Below, piece after piece: positions 1 through 6,917 of a stretch of 11,229 nt of DNA. The position numbers were made by a program, and so were the translations under genes. Every line of letters starts with the position of its first letter. Position 1 is the first letter of the stretch. This stretch comes from an uncultured Streptomyces sp. (lineage in GTDB: Bacteria; Actinomycetota; Actinomycetes; Streptomycetales; Streptomycetaceae): NCBI GenBank assembly GCA_946480485.1, contig CAMLJW010000147.1, positions 1 to 11,229 on the forward strand, given 5' to 3'. The notes under the pieces are model-generated. The model made no database searches and was not told the origin of the DNA. It saw only the letters and a list, made by a program, of their open reading frames with translations.

Positions 1-128
1 TGCTGGTGCATGCCCCATGGGTCGTAGGGCTCGCTGCTGTAGGGGAAGCGGACGACGTGGTAGCCGCCGTCGGCGGGGATGGACTGCGGGGTGTCGACTT
101 TCAGTGAGACGACACGGACACCGGTCAC
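1..128 (-). CDS. Tail protein, N-terminal 42 residues only (gene runs off left edge)
   Basis: The visible part reads MTGVRVVSLKVDTPQSI, then 'PADGGYHVVRFPYSSEPYDP' and 'WGMHQ', open to the window edge. The GTG at 128 is preferred because GGAGG (133-137) lies 4 nt upstream, the same short spacing used by two other genes here. An ATG at 143 (MSGGTVTGV...) is the alternative and has no clear ribosome site. The 'YHVVRFPYSSEPYDPWGMHQ' block is of a kind I associate with minor tail proteins near the tail tip in Streptomyces phages. The position after two other tail-tip genes agrees. Function, length and domains cannot be judged from 42 residues. Confidence 0.72.
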   Translation of the reverse strand, partial: MTGVRVVSLKVDTPQSIPADGGYHVVRFPYSSEPYDPWGMHQ

Positions 129-132
129 GGTG

Positions 133-137
133 CCTCC
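133..137 (-). promoter_or_regulatory. Ribosome binding site deciding the start at 128
   Basis: GGAGG is followed by CACC and then GTG. The same GGAGG plus 4-nt arrangement precedes the starts at 10545 (GGAGGATCC-ATG) and 10132 (GGAGGCACT-GTG), so the short spacing is normal for this phage and supports GTG 128 over ATG 143. Confidence 0.6.
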
Positions 138-150
138 AGACATGAGAAAG

Positions 151-174
151 GCCCCGGCCAGACGGGCTCGGGGC
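151..174 (-). terminator. GC-rich hairpin with short pyrimidine tail
   Basis: GCCCCG (169-174) pairs with CGGGGC (151-156), and inside it GCC pairs with GGC around CGTCT, with one A bulged. It is followed by CTTTCT. It lies in the widest intergenic gap (129-197), between two tail genes. It may act as a weak terminator or a processing site; the tail is short, so confidence is modest. Confidence 0.4.
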
Positions 175-197
175 GGTGGGAAGAACAGCCGTGCTGC

Positions 198-719
198 TCA
201 GGCGAGTCGTTCAACGCGCAGGGAAGAGCCGGTGCCCAACCGGGTGGCGGTCGCGTTCGATGTGGCCTGCGCCCATTGGATGGCGAGGGTGCCGCCGCTG
301 GTGGTGGCGAGGACGGACTCCTCGACGGCCGAGCAGAGGTTGGTGGCGTGGTCCCTGGTGCCGTAGGTGCAGGCCGTCGTGTAGTTGTGTACGCCCCACC
401 GGCCGGTGCCGCCCGAGGATGTACTGGAGAGGATGACGCCCTGGTCCGGGCCGACCGCGGAGCGGTTGCCGGTGGCGCCGGAGGGCACAGTCCACTGAGT
501 CTTGAATCTCGCCGCGTCCAGGGCGGCGTAGAACAGGCGGAAGATCACCCGATAGGTGGCGTTCGCCTCCAGGGTCACGGTGAGGTCGGGGTCGTCGGTG
601 ACCGTGGTTGTCGACGCCCGGTCCGTGCTCGATGGCTTCCAGAGCTGGACGGGCTGCATCGATGTCAGCAGCGCCGCAGTGATCCTCTGTCCGGCGAGGA
701 TCGTGGGATAGGTGGCCAC
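198..719 (-). CDS. Beta-rich tail protein, 173 aa
   Basis: This is a probable tail-tip or fibre-associated protein of unknown exact role. GTG at 719 follows TAGGAGG with a 5-nt spacer, and that site overlaps the stop of the previous gene. The N-terminus 'MATYPTILAGQRITAALLTS' is a conserved-looking attachment segment found at the head of many phage tail proteins of actinobacteria. The rest is strand-rich: 'RASTTTVTDDPDLTVTLEAN', 'YRVIFRLFYAALDAARFKTQW', 'ESVLATTSGGTLAIQWAQAT', ending 'SSLRVERLA'. This resembles a jelly-roll or TNF-like virion surface domain, but I cannot name a family. There is no signal peptide or membrane segment. It ends at TGA 198-200, followed by 69 nt before the next start, the widest gap in the window. 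Confidence 0.82.
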   Translation of the reverse strand: MATYPTILAGQRITAALLTSMQPVQLWKPSSTDRASTTTVTDDPDLTVTLEANATYRVIFRLFYAALDAARFKTQWTVPSGATGNRSAVGPDQGVILSSTSSGGTGRWGVHNYTTACTYGTRDHATNLCSAVEESVLATTSGGTLAIQWAQATSNATATRLGTGSSLRVERLA

Positions 720-728
720 TGGTTCCTC

Positions 729-3491
729 CTACAGGGCGACGATGGCCGGGGTAGCGAGCCGCAAATCAGCCCCCGCCCCGTGCGACTTGACGATGTCGTT
801 GACCGACCGGGTGACCGTGAACGTCTGGGGGGTGCTGGTCCCGGAGATGGCGGTCACGGTCATGACTTCGCCGCCGACTCGGATGTCGATGGGCATCTCG
901 GCAGGATTGGTAGTCCACAGCGGCCCGTCGGTGACGGTCACGCTCAGCGTGGTGTCGTCCGCGTCGATCGGGGACGCGAGCTGACTGCCGTCGGTGTCCA
1001 CCCTGCCGAGGACGTCATCGTCGGCAACGGCCACCGTCCAGGGCGTGCCCGGGGTGCAGTTGAAATGCAGGTCCCAGTCGATCGGGTGCCCGATCCGTTC
1101 GGAGTAGCCCTGGGCCAGCAGGTCGATCAGGCCGGGCGGCAGCCACGCGGGCGGGTTGGCGATGGTGAGCCGGTCGCCGCTGTCCACTTCCGTGACCGCG
1201 TCGATGAGGCTCGGCGCGGCGGCCAGGTCGACGTGTACTACGGGGTAGCGGGCCTCGTCGACGGTGCCCAGGTGCAGGCGCCATCCGGCGTGCTGGGCGG
1301 CCTGGTCGTCCTCGTACACGTTGAGGGTGACCAACTCGGCGTACCGTCCGACCCCGTCCGGCGGGGCCTGGACGGACAGCGGTCCCTCGTCGAGGGCGGC
1401 GTTTCCCGAACTGCCCCCGGTGCGCTGCACGGTGATGTCGTTGCGGACGAGCTGGTCGTCCTCGTTGGGCTCCAGCGGCGGCGCGACATGGCCGGGCGCT
1501 GTGTAGTCGAGCTCGAGGGCGGGTGTCTGGTTGTACAGAGAGACGCGGTCGCGGTAGACGAGACCGACGTTCTCCCGCTGCTCATAGAGGATGCCGCCGT
1601 CGGCGTCGGCCGCGTCCCCAAGCAGGTTGAGTAGCGTGTCCGGGCGCTGTGTGCCGACCGGCTCCTGCAGCGAGGCGTCGCCCGGCAGGATGAAGGGCAG
1701 CGCCTCCTCGGTGGCGAGGCGGACCATACGGTCGCCGGCGCGCTCCCCAGACCATGCGTCGATCGCGCCTGCGTAGGCCCCTGTGGTGTCCGAGGGCCAG
1801 GCGGAAATGTGGCCGATGGCCATACCGTCCAGCAGCGGGCTGTAGCCGTCGGGCGGGGACGCCACCGCGGTAGGACGCCCCACGGTGCCCGCGACGCTGG
1901 CACCGAAGCCGCCGGCATCCCCGCCGACGTCGAACCAGTCGACGCGCCAGTCGACGTTGCCCCCGTTCTGCGTGGCGGTGAACCGCACCCGCACCCACTG
2001 CCCGTACAGGTCGGATCCGGTGGCGATGGCCTGGGTGAACAGCGTGTTGCCGTCGCTGTCCTTGGCCAGGATGGTGGACCCGTCGCCGTTGCTGGACTGG
2101 ATGTACCACTCGGCGACCGTCCCGGTGCTGAGGATCCGCAGGAAAGTGCGCTCCGTCGGGTTACCGGGGGGATCGAGGCGGTAGATGAAGTTCACGCTCC
2201 AGCTGGTGAGCGTGGTGGCGGCAGCGGGGATCGGGCCGTGCATCATCGGCAAGTCGCTGCCGCTTGAGGCGAGCACGGGCAGGGGCTTACTGCTGGCGAG
2301 GCTGTCAGCCTGTGCCCAGTTGGCGCGCGTGAGCTTCAGCCGTGCCACGCCGGTGATGGGACTGGACGCCTGGGTGGCGTTCTCGCCATCTTCCATCGGC
2401 CAGTACGCCAGAGGCGACCAGGACGGAATGCGTCGCCGCAAGGTGCTGTCGAGCGCTTTGGCGCCTTGCCCGAGGCGGCGCAGGATGCCCGACGCTTCGA
2501 GGGGTACGTACACGTCCTCGCCGGACACGTCCCAGCGGGAGGGCCAGTTGCTGACCTCGCCCACGAACCGTGTGCGCCGGTTGGTGATGGACGTAGCACC
2601 GTTCATGGTCCACAGGCGGGTGGCCGCGTCGGTGAAGCTGGCCGTGCCGAGCGCCTGGGCGGTGAAGTCGGGATTGGCGACGACGCTGCCGTTGATGCCG
2701 TTGCGGACCTCGAGGGCGTAGCAGCGGCCGGTAGCCCGGGTCTGGCCGAGATTCGTGGCGTCCCCGATCTTCAGCGCGGCGGTGCTGTTGAAGATGCTGG
2801 TGGTGCCGCTTTGCACCACTGGGTCACCGAGTTGCGTCCATGGGCCCGCCGTGCCGGACGGGGCAGTGTAGAAGGTGATGGTGCGGCCGCCCGAGCCGTT
2901 GTTGACGTCGAGGGTGGCGCGAATGGCAAGTCGCCCGGATGGCGGGATGACGGGCTGAGCCGTCGACGAGGCGCCGATCCCGTTCGCCCCGTCCGCCGAC
3001 CACTCGAAGAACAGCCGGTTGCTGCGCACGCCGAAGAACCACGACTTGTCGGTGGGCGTGTTCAGCTTCCCGACGATCTCGGTAGTGGCGAGAGCGTCGG
3101 AGGCGTCCAGCCAGTTCGTCAGCTGGACGTCCACTCTCACATCGATGTCGCCGGCGATGTCCAGATCCGGCGTATCAGGAGTCGAGGCGTGGTCGCCGAC
3201 CGCCCCCGGCATACCGAGAAACGCGCTGCCCGCCTTGACCGACACCCTGATCGGCGTGTTCCGGCCGATCTCCCCGTAGTGCGGCGACAGCGGGTTGCGG
3301 GGGCTGTACTTGCCGGCCCTGTTGTTGAGGGTGAGCGTGCATTTGGAGGGGTCGACTCGCTGTCCCTCGTCGGCGCGGCCGCGGCTGATGTCGATGCCGT
3401 CGCGTGTGTACACGTCGGATGTGATGTCCGTCCACGCTCCGCCGAGGAACAGCTCAATCAGGACCTCAAGAGGGGTCTGCGGGAACGCCAC
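729..3491 (-). CDS. Large tail-tip protein (Dit/Tal-like base with two LamG-like insertions), 920 aa
   Basis: This is a minor tail protein at the distal end, likely the hub that links tube to host-binding parts. GTG at 3491 has AAGGAGG six nt upstream, touching the tape measure stop. Residues 1-90 are a distal-tail-like domain ('WTDITSDVYTRDGIDISRGR', 'KCTLTLNNRAGKYSPRNPLS'). Residues 100-300 look like a LamG/concanavalin beta-sandwich ('FFGVRSNRLFFEWSADG', 'RLAIRATLDVNNGSGGRTITF'). Residues 305-345 return to the base ('RFVGEVSNWPSRWDVSGED'). Residues 355-580 are a second LamG-like unit beginning 'PLAYWPMEDG'. Residues 585-800 are a Tal-like region ('TLLNLLGDAADADGGILYEQ', 'DQLVRNDITVQR'), and residues 825-920 are a C-terminal beta domain with 'FTVTRSVNDIVKSHGAGADL'. 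LamG folds usually bind sugars, so adhesion to cell-surface glycans is inferred. No peptidase motif is visible. Confidence 0.85.
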   Translation of the reverse strand: MAFPQTPLEVLIELFLGGAWTDITSDVYTRDGIDISRGRADEGQRVDPSKCTLTLNNRAGKYSPRNPLSPHYGEIGRNTPIRVSVKAGSAFLGMPGAVGDHASTPDTPDLDIAGDIDVRVDVQLTNWLDASDALATTEIVGKLNTPTDKSWFFGVRSNRLFFEWSADGANGIGASSTAQPVIPPSGRLAIRATLDVNNGSGGRTITFYTAPSGTAGPWTQLGDPVVQSGTTSIFNSTAALKIGDATNLGQTRATGRCYALEVRNGINGSVVANPDFTAQALGTASFTDAATRLWTMNGATSITNRRTRFVGEVSNWPSRWDVSGEDVYVPLEASGILRRLGQGAKALDSTLRRRIPSWSPLAYWPMEDGENATQASSPITGVARLKLTRANWAQADSLASSKPLPVLASSGSDLPMMHGPIPAAATTLTSWSVNFIYRLDPPGNPTERTFLRILSTGTVAEWYIQSSNGDGSTILAKDSDGNTLFTQAIATGSDLYGQWVRVRFTATQNGGNVDWRVDWFDVGGDAGGFGASVAGTVGRPTAVASPPDGYSPLLDGMAIGHISAWPSDTTGAYAGAIDAWSGERAGDRMVRLATEEALPFILPGDASLQEPVGTQRPDTLLNLLGDAADADGGILYEQRENVGLVYRDRVSLYNQTPALELDYTAPGHVAPPLEPNEDDQLVRNDITVQRTGGSSGNAALDEGPLSVQAPPDGVGRYAELVTLNVYEDDQAAQHAGWRLHLGTVDEARYPVVHVDLAAAPSLIDAVTEVDSGDRLTIANPPAWLPPGLIDLLAQGYSERIGHPIDWDLHFNCTPGTPWTVAVADDDVLGRVDTDGSQLASPIDADDTTLSVTVTDGPLWTTNPAEMPIDIRVGGEVMTVTAISGTSTPQTFTVTRSVNDIVKSHGAGADLRLATPAIVAL

Positions 3492-3504
3492 GAGGCGCCT
3501 CCTT

Positions 3505-5667
3505 TCATGCCTTCTGGCCGATGACGGCCTGGACGTCGCCGCCCAGTGCGCGCACCTGACGGCGTCCGGTGTCGACCCACAGCTGGCCGAAGGAACGGCC
3601 GCCGATATCGAGGTTGATCACCATCACGCCGCCAGTACCGCCTTGCGCGCCAATCAGCGGAGCCATGCCAGCTGTTCGAGGCGTGGACGGCATGGCGGCC
3701 TGCGGGTCGACCAGGCCGGCCATGGTCTTGTCGAGGACGCCGCGGTTGTCCTCGGCGCCGACCGCGATGCCTGCGGGGATCCACTGGCCGACCTGGTTCG
3801 CCATCAGCTTGGAGGGGGAGCCGATGAGCAGGAAGCCCTTGACCGCATCAACGACGTTCCTACTGACGAAGCTCTTGATCCTTGACCAGAGCCAGCCGCC
3901 CATGGACGCGATGCCGTTCCACAGACCGCGGACGACGTCCGCGCCCTTGGATACCAGCAGCCGCCCCATGTTCCCGAGCGAACGGCCCAGACGTCCGGGC
4001 AGACCGCGCATCCAGGACACCATTTCGGAGGCCTTGCGGACGGCGGCGTCCTTCATGGATCCGAACCAGCGGCCGACCTGCCCGGGGATCCGGGACAGCC
4101 AACCGATCGCGGAGAGGACGCCGGTTGCCGCTCCGCGGATGAAGCCAACGACCTGGCCCCATATCTTGACGGTCCACCGTTTGACGGTCGACCAGTTCGC
4201 GACGACGAGCGCGACCAGGCCGATGATGACCGCGATGACCCAGCCGACCGGGCCCATCGCGACCAGCCACTGCGCGGCCATGACCGTGGCCCATGCGACG
4301 GCCCTCGCAGCCATGATCAGGAACTGGGCACTGGAGACGACGGCCGCCCTGATGACGGCTGCGATCCACGTGCCGATGGAGACGAGCGCGGATCCGGTCC
4401 ATGCCGCGGCGGTGGTCAGCGCGGAGAGCACTGCGCCGGCCGCGATGCGGGCGTAGGCCATGAGGCCGATGGCCATCATCCGCGTCCAGTTGCCGATCAC
4501 GCCCCAAGCGGACGCGCTGATGATGGCGTTGGCTCCGGCGACGACCGCGGAGATGGCTGAGTAGGTCATCATGGCGCCCTTGACGACCAGGACCGTGGCG
4601 GCCAGCCCCATGAGCGTGTACGCCAGCGGCACGAACACGGCCTGGTTGTCGGTGGCGAACTGGATGAACGTGCCGGAGACATCCGCCAGTTTCTGAACAG
4701 CCTTGCGCTTGAAGGACTCCAGCGCGGCCGCGGGGTTGTCGCCGACCGTCTTGGTCATCTTGTCCGCGGCGCCGCCGACCTTCCCCAGGGCATCGACGGC
4801 TGCGGACGGGTCGAGGCTGTAGAGGGCAGCGCCAAGGTCCTCGCTCTGGGTGCCGAACAGTTTCACGGCGGCGGCCGACTGTGCGACCGGGTCCTTCATC
4901 CCGCGCAGCCGGTCGAGGGTCAGGTCCAGGGCACCGGTCGCGGAGTCGCCACCCTTGGCGATCTTCGCGGCCATCGTGTCGGCGTCCAAGCCGATCGCCT
5001 TGAACCCGTCCGCCGTGGACTTCGAGCCATCGATCGCCAGGAGTGAGAACTCCTTGATGGCGTCCGCGACAACATCGGCGTCCCTGGCGCCGCCCTTCAG
5101 CCCCTGGGACAGCAGGCCCATCGCGGTCTGCCCGTCGAGGCCGAACTTCCGCCACTGGGTGCCGTACTCGTTCACGGTGTCCAGCAGATCGTCCGCCTTG
5201 TTGACGCCGGTCTGGAAACCGCGGGTGAGGATGTCGAACGCCTCGTCGGCATTCTTCGCCAGGCCCGTCTTCAACATCTGCCCGACGGCAGCGGTGGTCG
5301 GGCCGACTTCCTGGTCGAACGTCTCACTGAGCGCGAGGGCCTTGGTGGTCAGCCCCTCAAGGCCGCCCTTGGCCTGGGCGTTGTCGCCGATGTTCTGGTA
5401 GACGCCCTTGATGGCCTCGTTGACGGTCTCGGTCGAGTCGCCCCACGCGTTGGCGTACACCGACGCCGACACCTTCGACAGTTCGGCGGCCTTCTCCGGG
5501 CCGACGCCCAGCTGCGCGGCCAGCTTGGAGTTCGCGGCCTCCATGTCGAGACTGGCCGCCACGCCCACCCCGAGCGCGGCCGCCACTCCGGCGCCAATGC
5601 CGCTCGCCGCAGTGGTGACGTTCTCCTTGAAGCGCTCCAGCGTCGCCGAAGCACGGTCCCGCGCCAC
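3505..5667 (-). CDS. Tail tape measure protein, 720 aa from GTG start
   Basis: This protein sets tail length and lines the tube before DNA ejection. Residues 40-330 are the TP901-type core: 'LAAQLGVGPEKAAELSKVS' and 'ANAWGDSTETVNEAIKGVYQ', then repeated helices, with 'FGTQSEDLGAALYSLDPSAA' near residue 271. Residues 340-495 are strongly hydrophobic, with several membrane-length segments. Residues 495-600 are Gly/Trp/Arg-rich amphipathic helices. The 'GFLLIGSPSKLM' motif at 611-622 with 'AGIAVG' near 632 is usual for tape measure C-termini. At about 1.5 angstroms per residue the tail would be near 110 nm (inference). The GTG at 5667 is the first standard start in this frame but has no Shine-Dalgarno site. 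The better start, ATG 5699 (MSDTSLVF), is one base out of frame; see findings. The stop TGA directly precedes the ribosome site of the next gene. Confidence 0.92.
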   Translation of the reverse strand: MARDRASATLERFKENVTTAASGIGAGVAAALGVGVAASLDMEAANSKLAAQLGVGPEKAAELSKVSASVYANAWGDSTETVNEAIKGVYQNIGDNAQAKGGLEGLTTKALALSETFDQEVGPTTAAVGQMLKTGLAKNADEAFDILTRGFQTGVNKADDLLDTVNEYGTQWRKFGLDGQTAMGLLSQGLKGGARDADVVADAIKEFSLLAIDGSKSTADGFKAIGLDADTMAAKIAKGGDSATGALDLTLDRLRGMKDPVAQSAAAVKLFGTQSEDLGAALYSLDPSAAVDALGKVGGAADKMTKTVGDNPAAALESFKRKAVQKLADVSGTFIQFATDNQAVFVPLAYTLMGLAATVLVVKGAMMTYSAISAVVAGANAIISASAWGVIGNWTRMMAIGLMAYARIAAGAVLSALTTAAAWTGSALVSIGTWIAAVIRAAVVSSAQFLIMAARAVAWATVMAAQWLVAMGPVGWVIAVIIGLVALVVANWSTVKRWTVKIWGQVVGFIRGAATGVLSAIGWLSRIPGQVGRWFGSMKDAAVRKASEMVSWMRGLPGRLGRSLGNMGRLLVSKGADVVRGLWNGIASMGGWLWSRIKSFVSRNVVDAVKGFLLIGSPSKLMANQVGQWIPAGIAVGAEDNRGVLDKTMAGLVDPQAAMPSTPRTAGMAPLIGAQGGTGGVMVINLDIGGRSFGQLWVDTGRRQVRALGGDVQAVIGQKA

Positions 5668-5699
5668 CAGGTTGAAAACACGAGCGACGTATCGCTCAT
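5668..5699 (-). other. Out-of-frame 5' end of the tape measure gene (apparent frame break)
   Basis: ATG at 5699 follows GGGGGTGG and reads MSDTSLVF before running into a shadow frame (STWW...). The tape measure frame read over the same bases gives '..RVFNLVARDRAS'. Joining them gives MSDTSLVF(F)NLVARDRAS, the kind of N-terminus many actinobacterial tape measures have. The join falls on the TTTT run at 5675-5678; one extra T would restore a single frame. It is either a sequencing or assembly error, a real mutation, or an unusual recoding site. Confidence 0.55.
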
Positions 5700-5701
5700 A
5701 A

Positions 5702-5730
5702 GACCACCCCCACTTCTACTGGGGGCGGTC
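5702..5730 (-). terminator. Strong hairpin before the tape measure gene
   Basis: GACCGCCCCCA (5720-5730) pairs with TGGGGGTGGTC (5702-5712) with one G-T wobble, around a 7-nt loop. It is followed by TTATG and no T-run, so it is unlikely to end transcription efficiently. It overlaps the G-rich stretch that would serve as ribosome site for ATG 5699, so it could limit tape measure translation. Confidence 0.5.
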
Positions 5731-5838
5731 ACCACCCAGCTGTCGGAGAACTTCCTCGTGGTAGTTCTCGATCACCCAGTGCACGAGGTCGGCCACGCGC
5801 TGCCCGTATGGAACACGGCCGATATGACGTACCTTCAA
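5716..5838 (-). CDS. Possible small protein between chaperone and tape measure, 40 aa
   Basis: I do not recognise this. TTG at 5838 overlaps the TGA of the GT frame as TTGA and is the only usable start, so it would depend on coupling. The peptide has a natural-looking composition: 'KVRHIGRVPYGQRVADLVHWVIENYHEEVLRQL', then 'GGDRPQ', with a single amphipathic helix across residues 11-33. The upstream part of this frame is Arg-rich shadow, so the sensible coding starts near this TTG. Its frame is the same as the tape measure frame, separated by TAG 5716-5718, and its stop lies within a strong hairpin. It could be a third small tail assembly factor, a remnant, or chance. Confidence 0.45.
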   Translation of the reverse strand: MKVRHIGRVPYGQRVADLVHWVIENYHEEVLRQLGGDRPQ

Positions 5839-6397
5839 CGCCCCGTCTTCAGTTGCTCGCTGGCCTTTTCTTGCGCCCGCTCGTAGGAGTCCAGCCAGTC
5901 GAGATAGCCGTCCGTCTCCTCGACCGTGAGGGTGTCCCACATCCTGCCCACGATGCCGAGCAGGTGGGCGGCGTCGCCGAGCCGCCTCAGTCGGCGATCG
6001 GCAGCTGGGCTTTTCCCTGCTCGTCCGGGTCCTCGTAGGCCGCGGCGATTTCCTCGTCCAGCTTCTCCAGGACGGCCGCCACCTGGTCCGCGGGCACGGA
6101 CTCATGGACGTTCTCCCGCATGATGAGCAACTCCCCCTTGGAGTGCTCGAGCGTGAGCTCATCCCAGGCGAAGTCCACATCGTCGAACTTGAGGGTGGGG
6201 TGGCCCCGTTTCAGGTACAGGTACAGCAGGGCCCGCCGGCACTTGGCGTTGCCCTTCTGCACGTCCACGGTGAACTCGGAGAAGTTACGGCCGGTGTACC
6301 GCTCGAGCATCTCCCGCTCAGCGGACATCAGCTTCTTCGGCTGGTACTTCCACCGCTGGGGCTCTTCCGTCCCTTCCGGCTTGTAGACCAGGTACAT
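5835..6397 (-). CDS. Tail assembly chaperone, -1 frameshift product (GT-type), about 187 aa
   Basis: This is the long form made when ribosomes slip back one base at 6011-6017. It shares residues 1-129 with the short form and then continues for 58 residues in the -1 frame: 'SPAADRRLRRLGDAAHLLGI', 'VGRMWDTLTVEETDGYLDWLDSYE', ending 'KTGR' at TGA 5835-5837. The extension has balanced composition with Trp, Tyr and acidic residues, unlike the Arg-rich shadows around it. It has no start codon of its own with a good ribosome site. In lambda the T domain recruits the tube protein to the tape measure-chaperone complex (Xu, Hendrix and Duda described this frameshift as conserved among tailed phages). 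The position immediately before the tape measure gene fits that model exactly. Confidence 0.85.
5976..6002 (-). promoter_or_regulatory. Stem-loop downstream of the slip site
   Basis: Eight bases after the heptamer, GCCGA (5998-6002) can pair with TCGGC (5976-5980), and inside it CGCC pairs with GGCG around the loop GACTGA. The spacing matches frameshift-stimulating structures. The TGA of the short chaperone lies in the loop region. The pairing is read by eye, without an energy calculation. Confidence 0.55.
5987..6397 (-). CDS. Tail assembly chaperone, short product (G-type), 136 aa
   Basis: This is the functional equivalent of lambda gpG, a chaperone that coats the tape measure protein during tail assembly and is not part of the finished tail. 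ATG at 6397 is preceded by AGGAGAG at good spacing; the longer frame upstream overlaps the gp10-like gene and has Arg/Ser-rich shadow composition. The protein opens 'MYLVYKPEGTEEPQRWKYQP', then carries 'SAEREMLERYTGRNFSEF', 'CRRALLYLYLKRGHPTLKFDDVDFAWDEL' and an acidic helical end 'VLEKLDEEIAAAYEDPDEQ'. This order is typical of actinophage chaperones. Codon 129 (AAA) is part of the slip site GGGAAAA. Ribosomes that do not slip add seven residues and stop at TGA 5987-5989. Confidence 0.9.
   Translation of the reverse strand: MYLVYKPEGTEEPQRWKYQPKKLMSAEREMLERYTGRNFSEFTVDVQKGNAKCRRALLYLYLKRGHPTLKFDDVDFAWDELTLEHSKGELLIMRENVHESVPADQVAAVLEKLDEEIAAAYEDPDEQGKAQLPIAD
6011..6017 (-). promoter_or_regulatory. 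-1 ribosomal slippery heptamer GGGAAAA
   Basis: On the minus strand the 0-frame codons are CAG GGA AAA GCC, so the heptamer reads G GGA AAA, which fits X XXY YYZ in the correct phase. Both tRNAs can re-pair (GGG AAA) after a one-base slip. It lies 22 nt before the stop of the short chaperone and opens the 58-residue extension frame. Confidence 0.88.
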
Positions 6398-6404
6398 CGC
6401 TCTC

Positions 6405-6917
6405 CTATCCGGCCCGGGACGCGATGCGCCGAGCCATGTCCTCCATGGCCGCCTCGACGGCGCCCTTGTACTGGTTTTCACGGCCCTGGAATGCACGGTC
6501 GAACCAGTCGATCTTTCCGTGCTGCTGCACCCACTGGCCTCGGTTGCCCCACACGGGGTGCCGCCAGCCGCCCGCACGGTTGGTGCGCTTGGGGGCGTTG
6601 GGGAAGCCGCGGACGTTCTTCGTCTTGAAGGCCTTCACGCGGGCGCCGGACCAGCGGCCGCCCAGCTTGACCTCTGGGCGGATCTTCCGGGCGATCGCCG
6701 AGCGCAGTGCGGGAGCGGTCTGCAGGCCGGCCGAGGACATCGACATGATGCCGCTCTTGGCCTCGACCGCCCCGGGCTTCAGAGCCTCGCGCATGTTCCT
6801 CGCGAGGTCCTTGCGCAGCTGCTTGCCGTCCTCCTCGGCGCGCAAGGCACGCACGAGCGCGGCCAGGCCCTCGTGCGTCTCGACGCCGAGCGCGAACGGC
6901 GGTCCCCCGCCGGACAT
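6405..6917 (-). CDS. HK97 gp10-like structural protein, 170 aa
   Basis: This is a minor neck or tail-completion protein of the HK97 gp10-like kind. The start ATG at 6917 shares its A with the stop of the HNH gene (TGATG). A longer in-frame version starting at 7037 would lie inside the HNH gene and is not supported. Residues 12-60 are helical ('THEGLAALVRALRAEEDGK', 'LRKDLARNMREALKPGAVEAK'). The middle is basic with 'ALRSAIARKIRPEVKLGGRW', and the C-terminal third has 'WRHPVWGNRGQWVQQ' with 'WFDRAFQGRENQYKGAVEAAMEDMA', a block typical of this family in Streptomyces phages. In many phages this gene precedes the tube gene; here it follows two tube genes and an HNH gene. The TAG stop is 7 nt upstream of the chaperone start. 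Confidence 0.78.
   Translation of the reverse strand: MSGGGPPFALGVETHEGLAALVRALRAEEDGKQLRKDLARNMREALKPGAVEAKSGIMSMSSAGLQTAPALRSAIARKIRPEVKLGGRWSGARVKAFKTKNVRGFPNAPKRTNRAGGWRHPVWGNRGQWVQQHGKIDWFDRAFQGRENQYKGAVEAAMEDMARRIASRAG

Noticed and set aside
276..1634. A 452-codon open frame on the plus strand
   Set aside because: It is the antisense of the tail-tip and 173-residue genes. Its product is Gly/Arg/Val/Asp-rich with no domain pattern, as expected from a shadow frame in G+C-rich DNA.
2466..3524. A 352-codon open frame on the plus strand
   Set aside because: It lies wholly opposite the well-supported tail-tip gene and has shadow composition and no ribosome site.
3860..5155. A 431-codon minus-strand frame inside the tape measure gene
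   Set aside because: It is extremely rich in Arg, Gly and His with no recognisable motif; the tape measure frame over the same bases has clear family features.
5349..5735. A 128-codon minus-strand frame covering the tape measure start
   Set aside because: Only its short stretch from ATG 5699 to about 5676 looks coding (MSDTSLVF); the rest is Arg/Ser/Pro-rich shadow. It was treated as the displaced 5' end of the tape measure gene instead.
5667..5838. TAG readthrough joining the 40-residue frame to the tape measure frame
   Set aside because: The two share a frame, but the codons after TAG have no conserved-looking feature, and the ATG 5699 start explains the N-terminus better.
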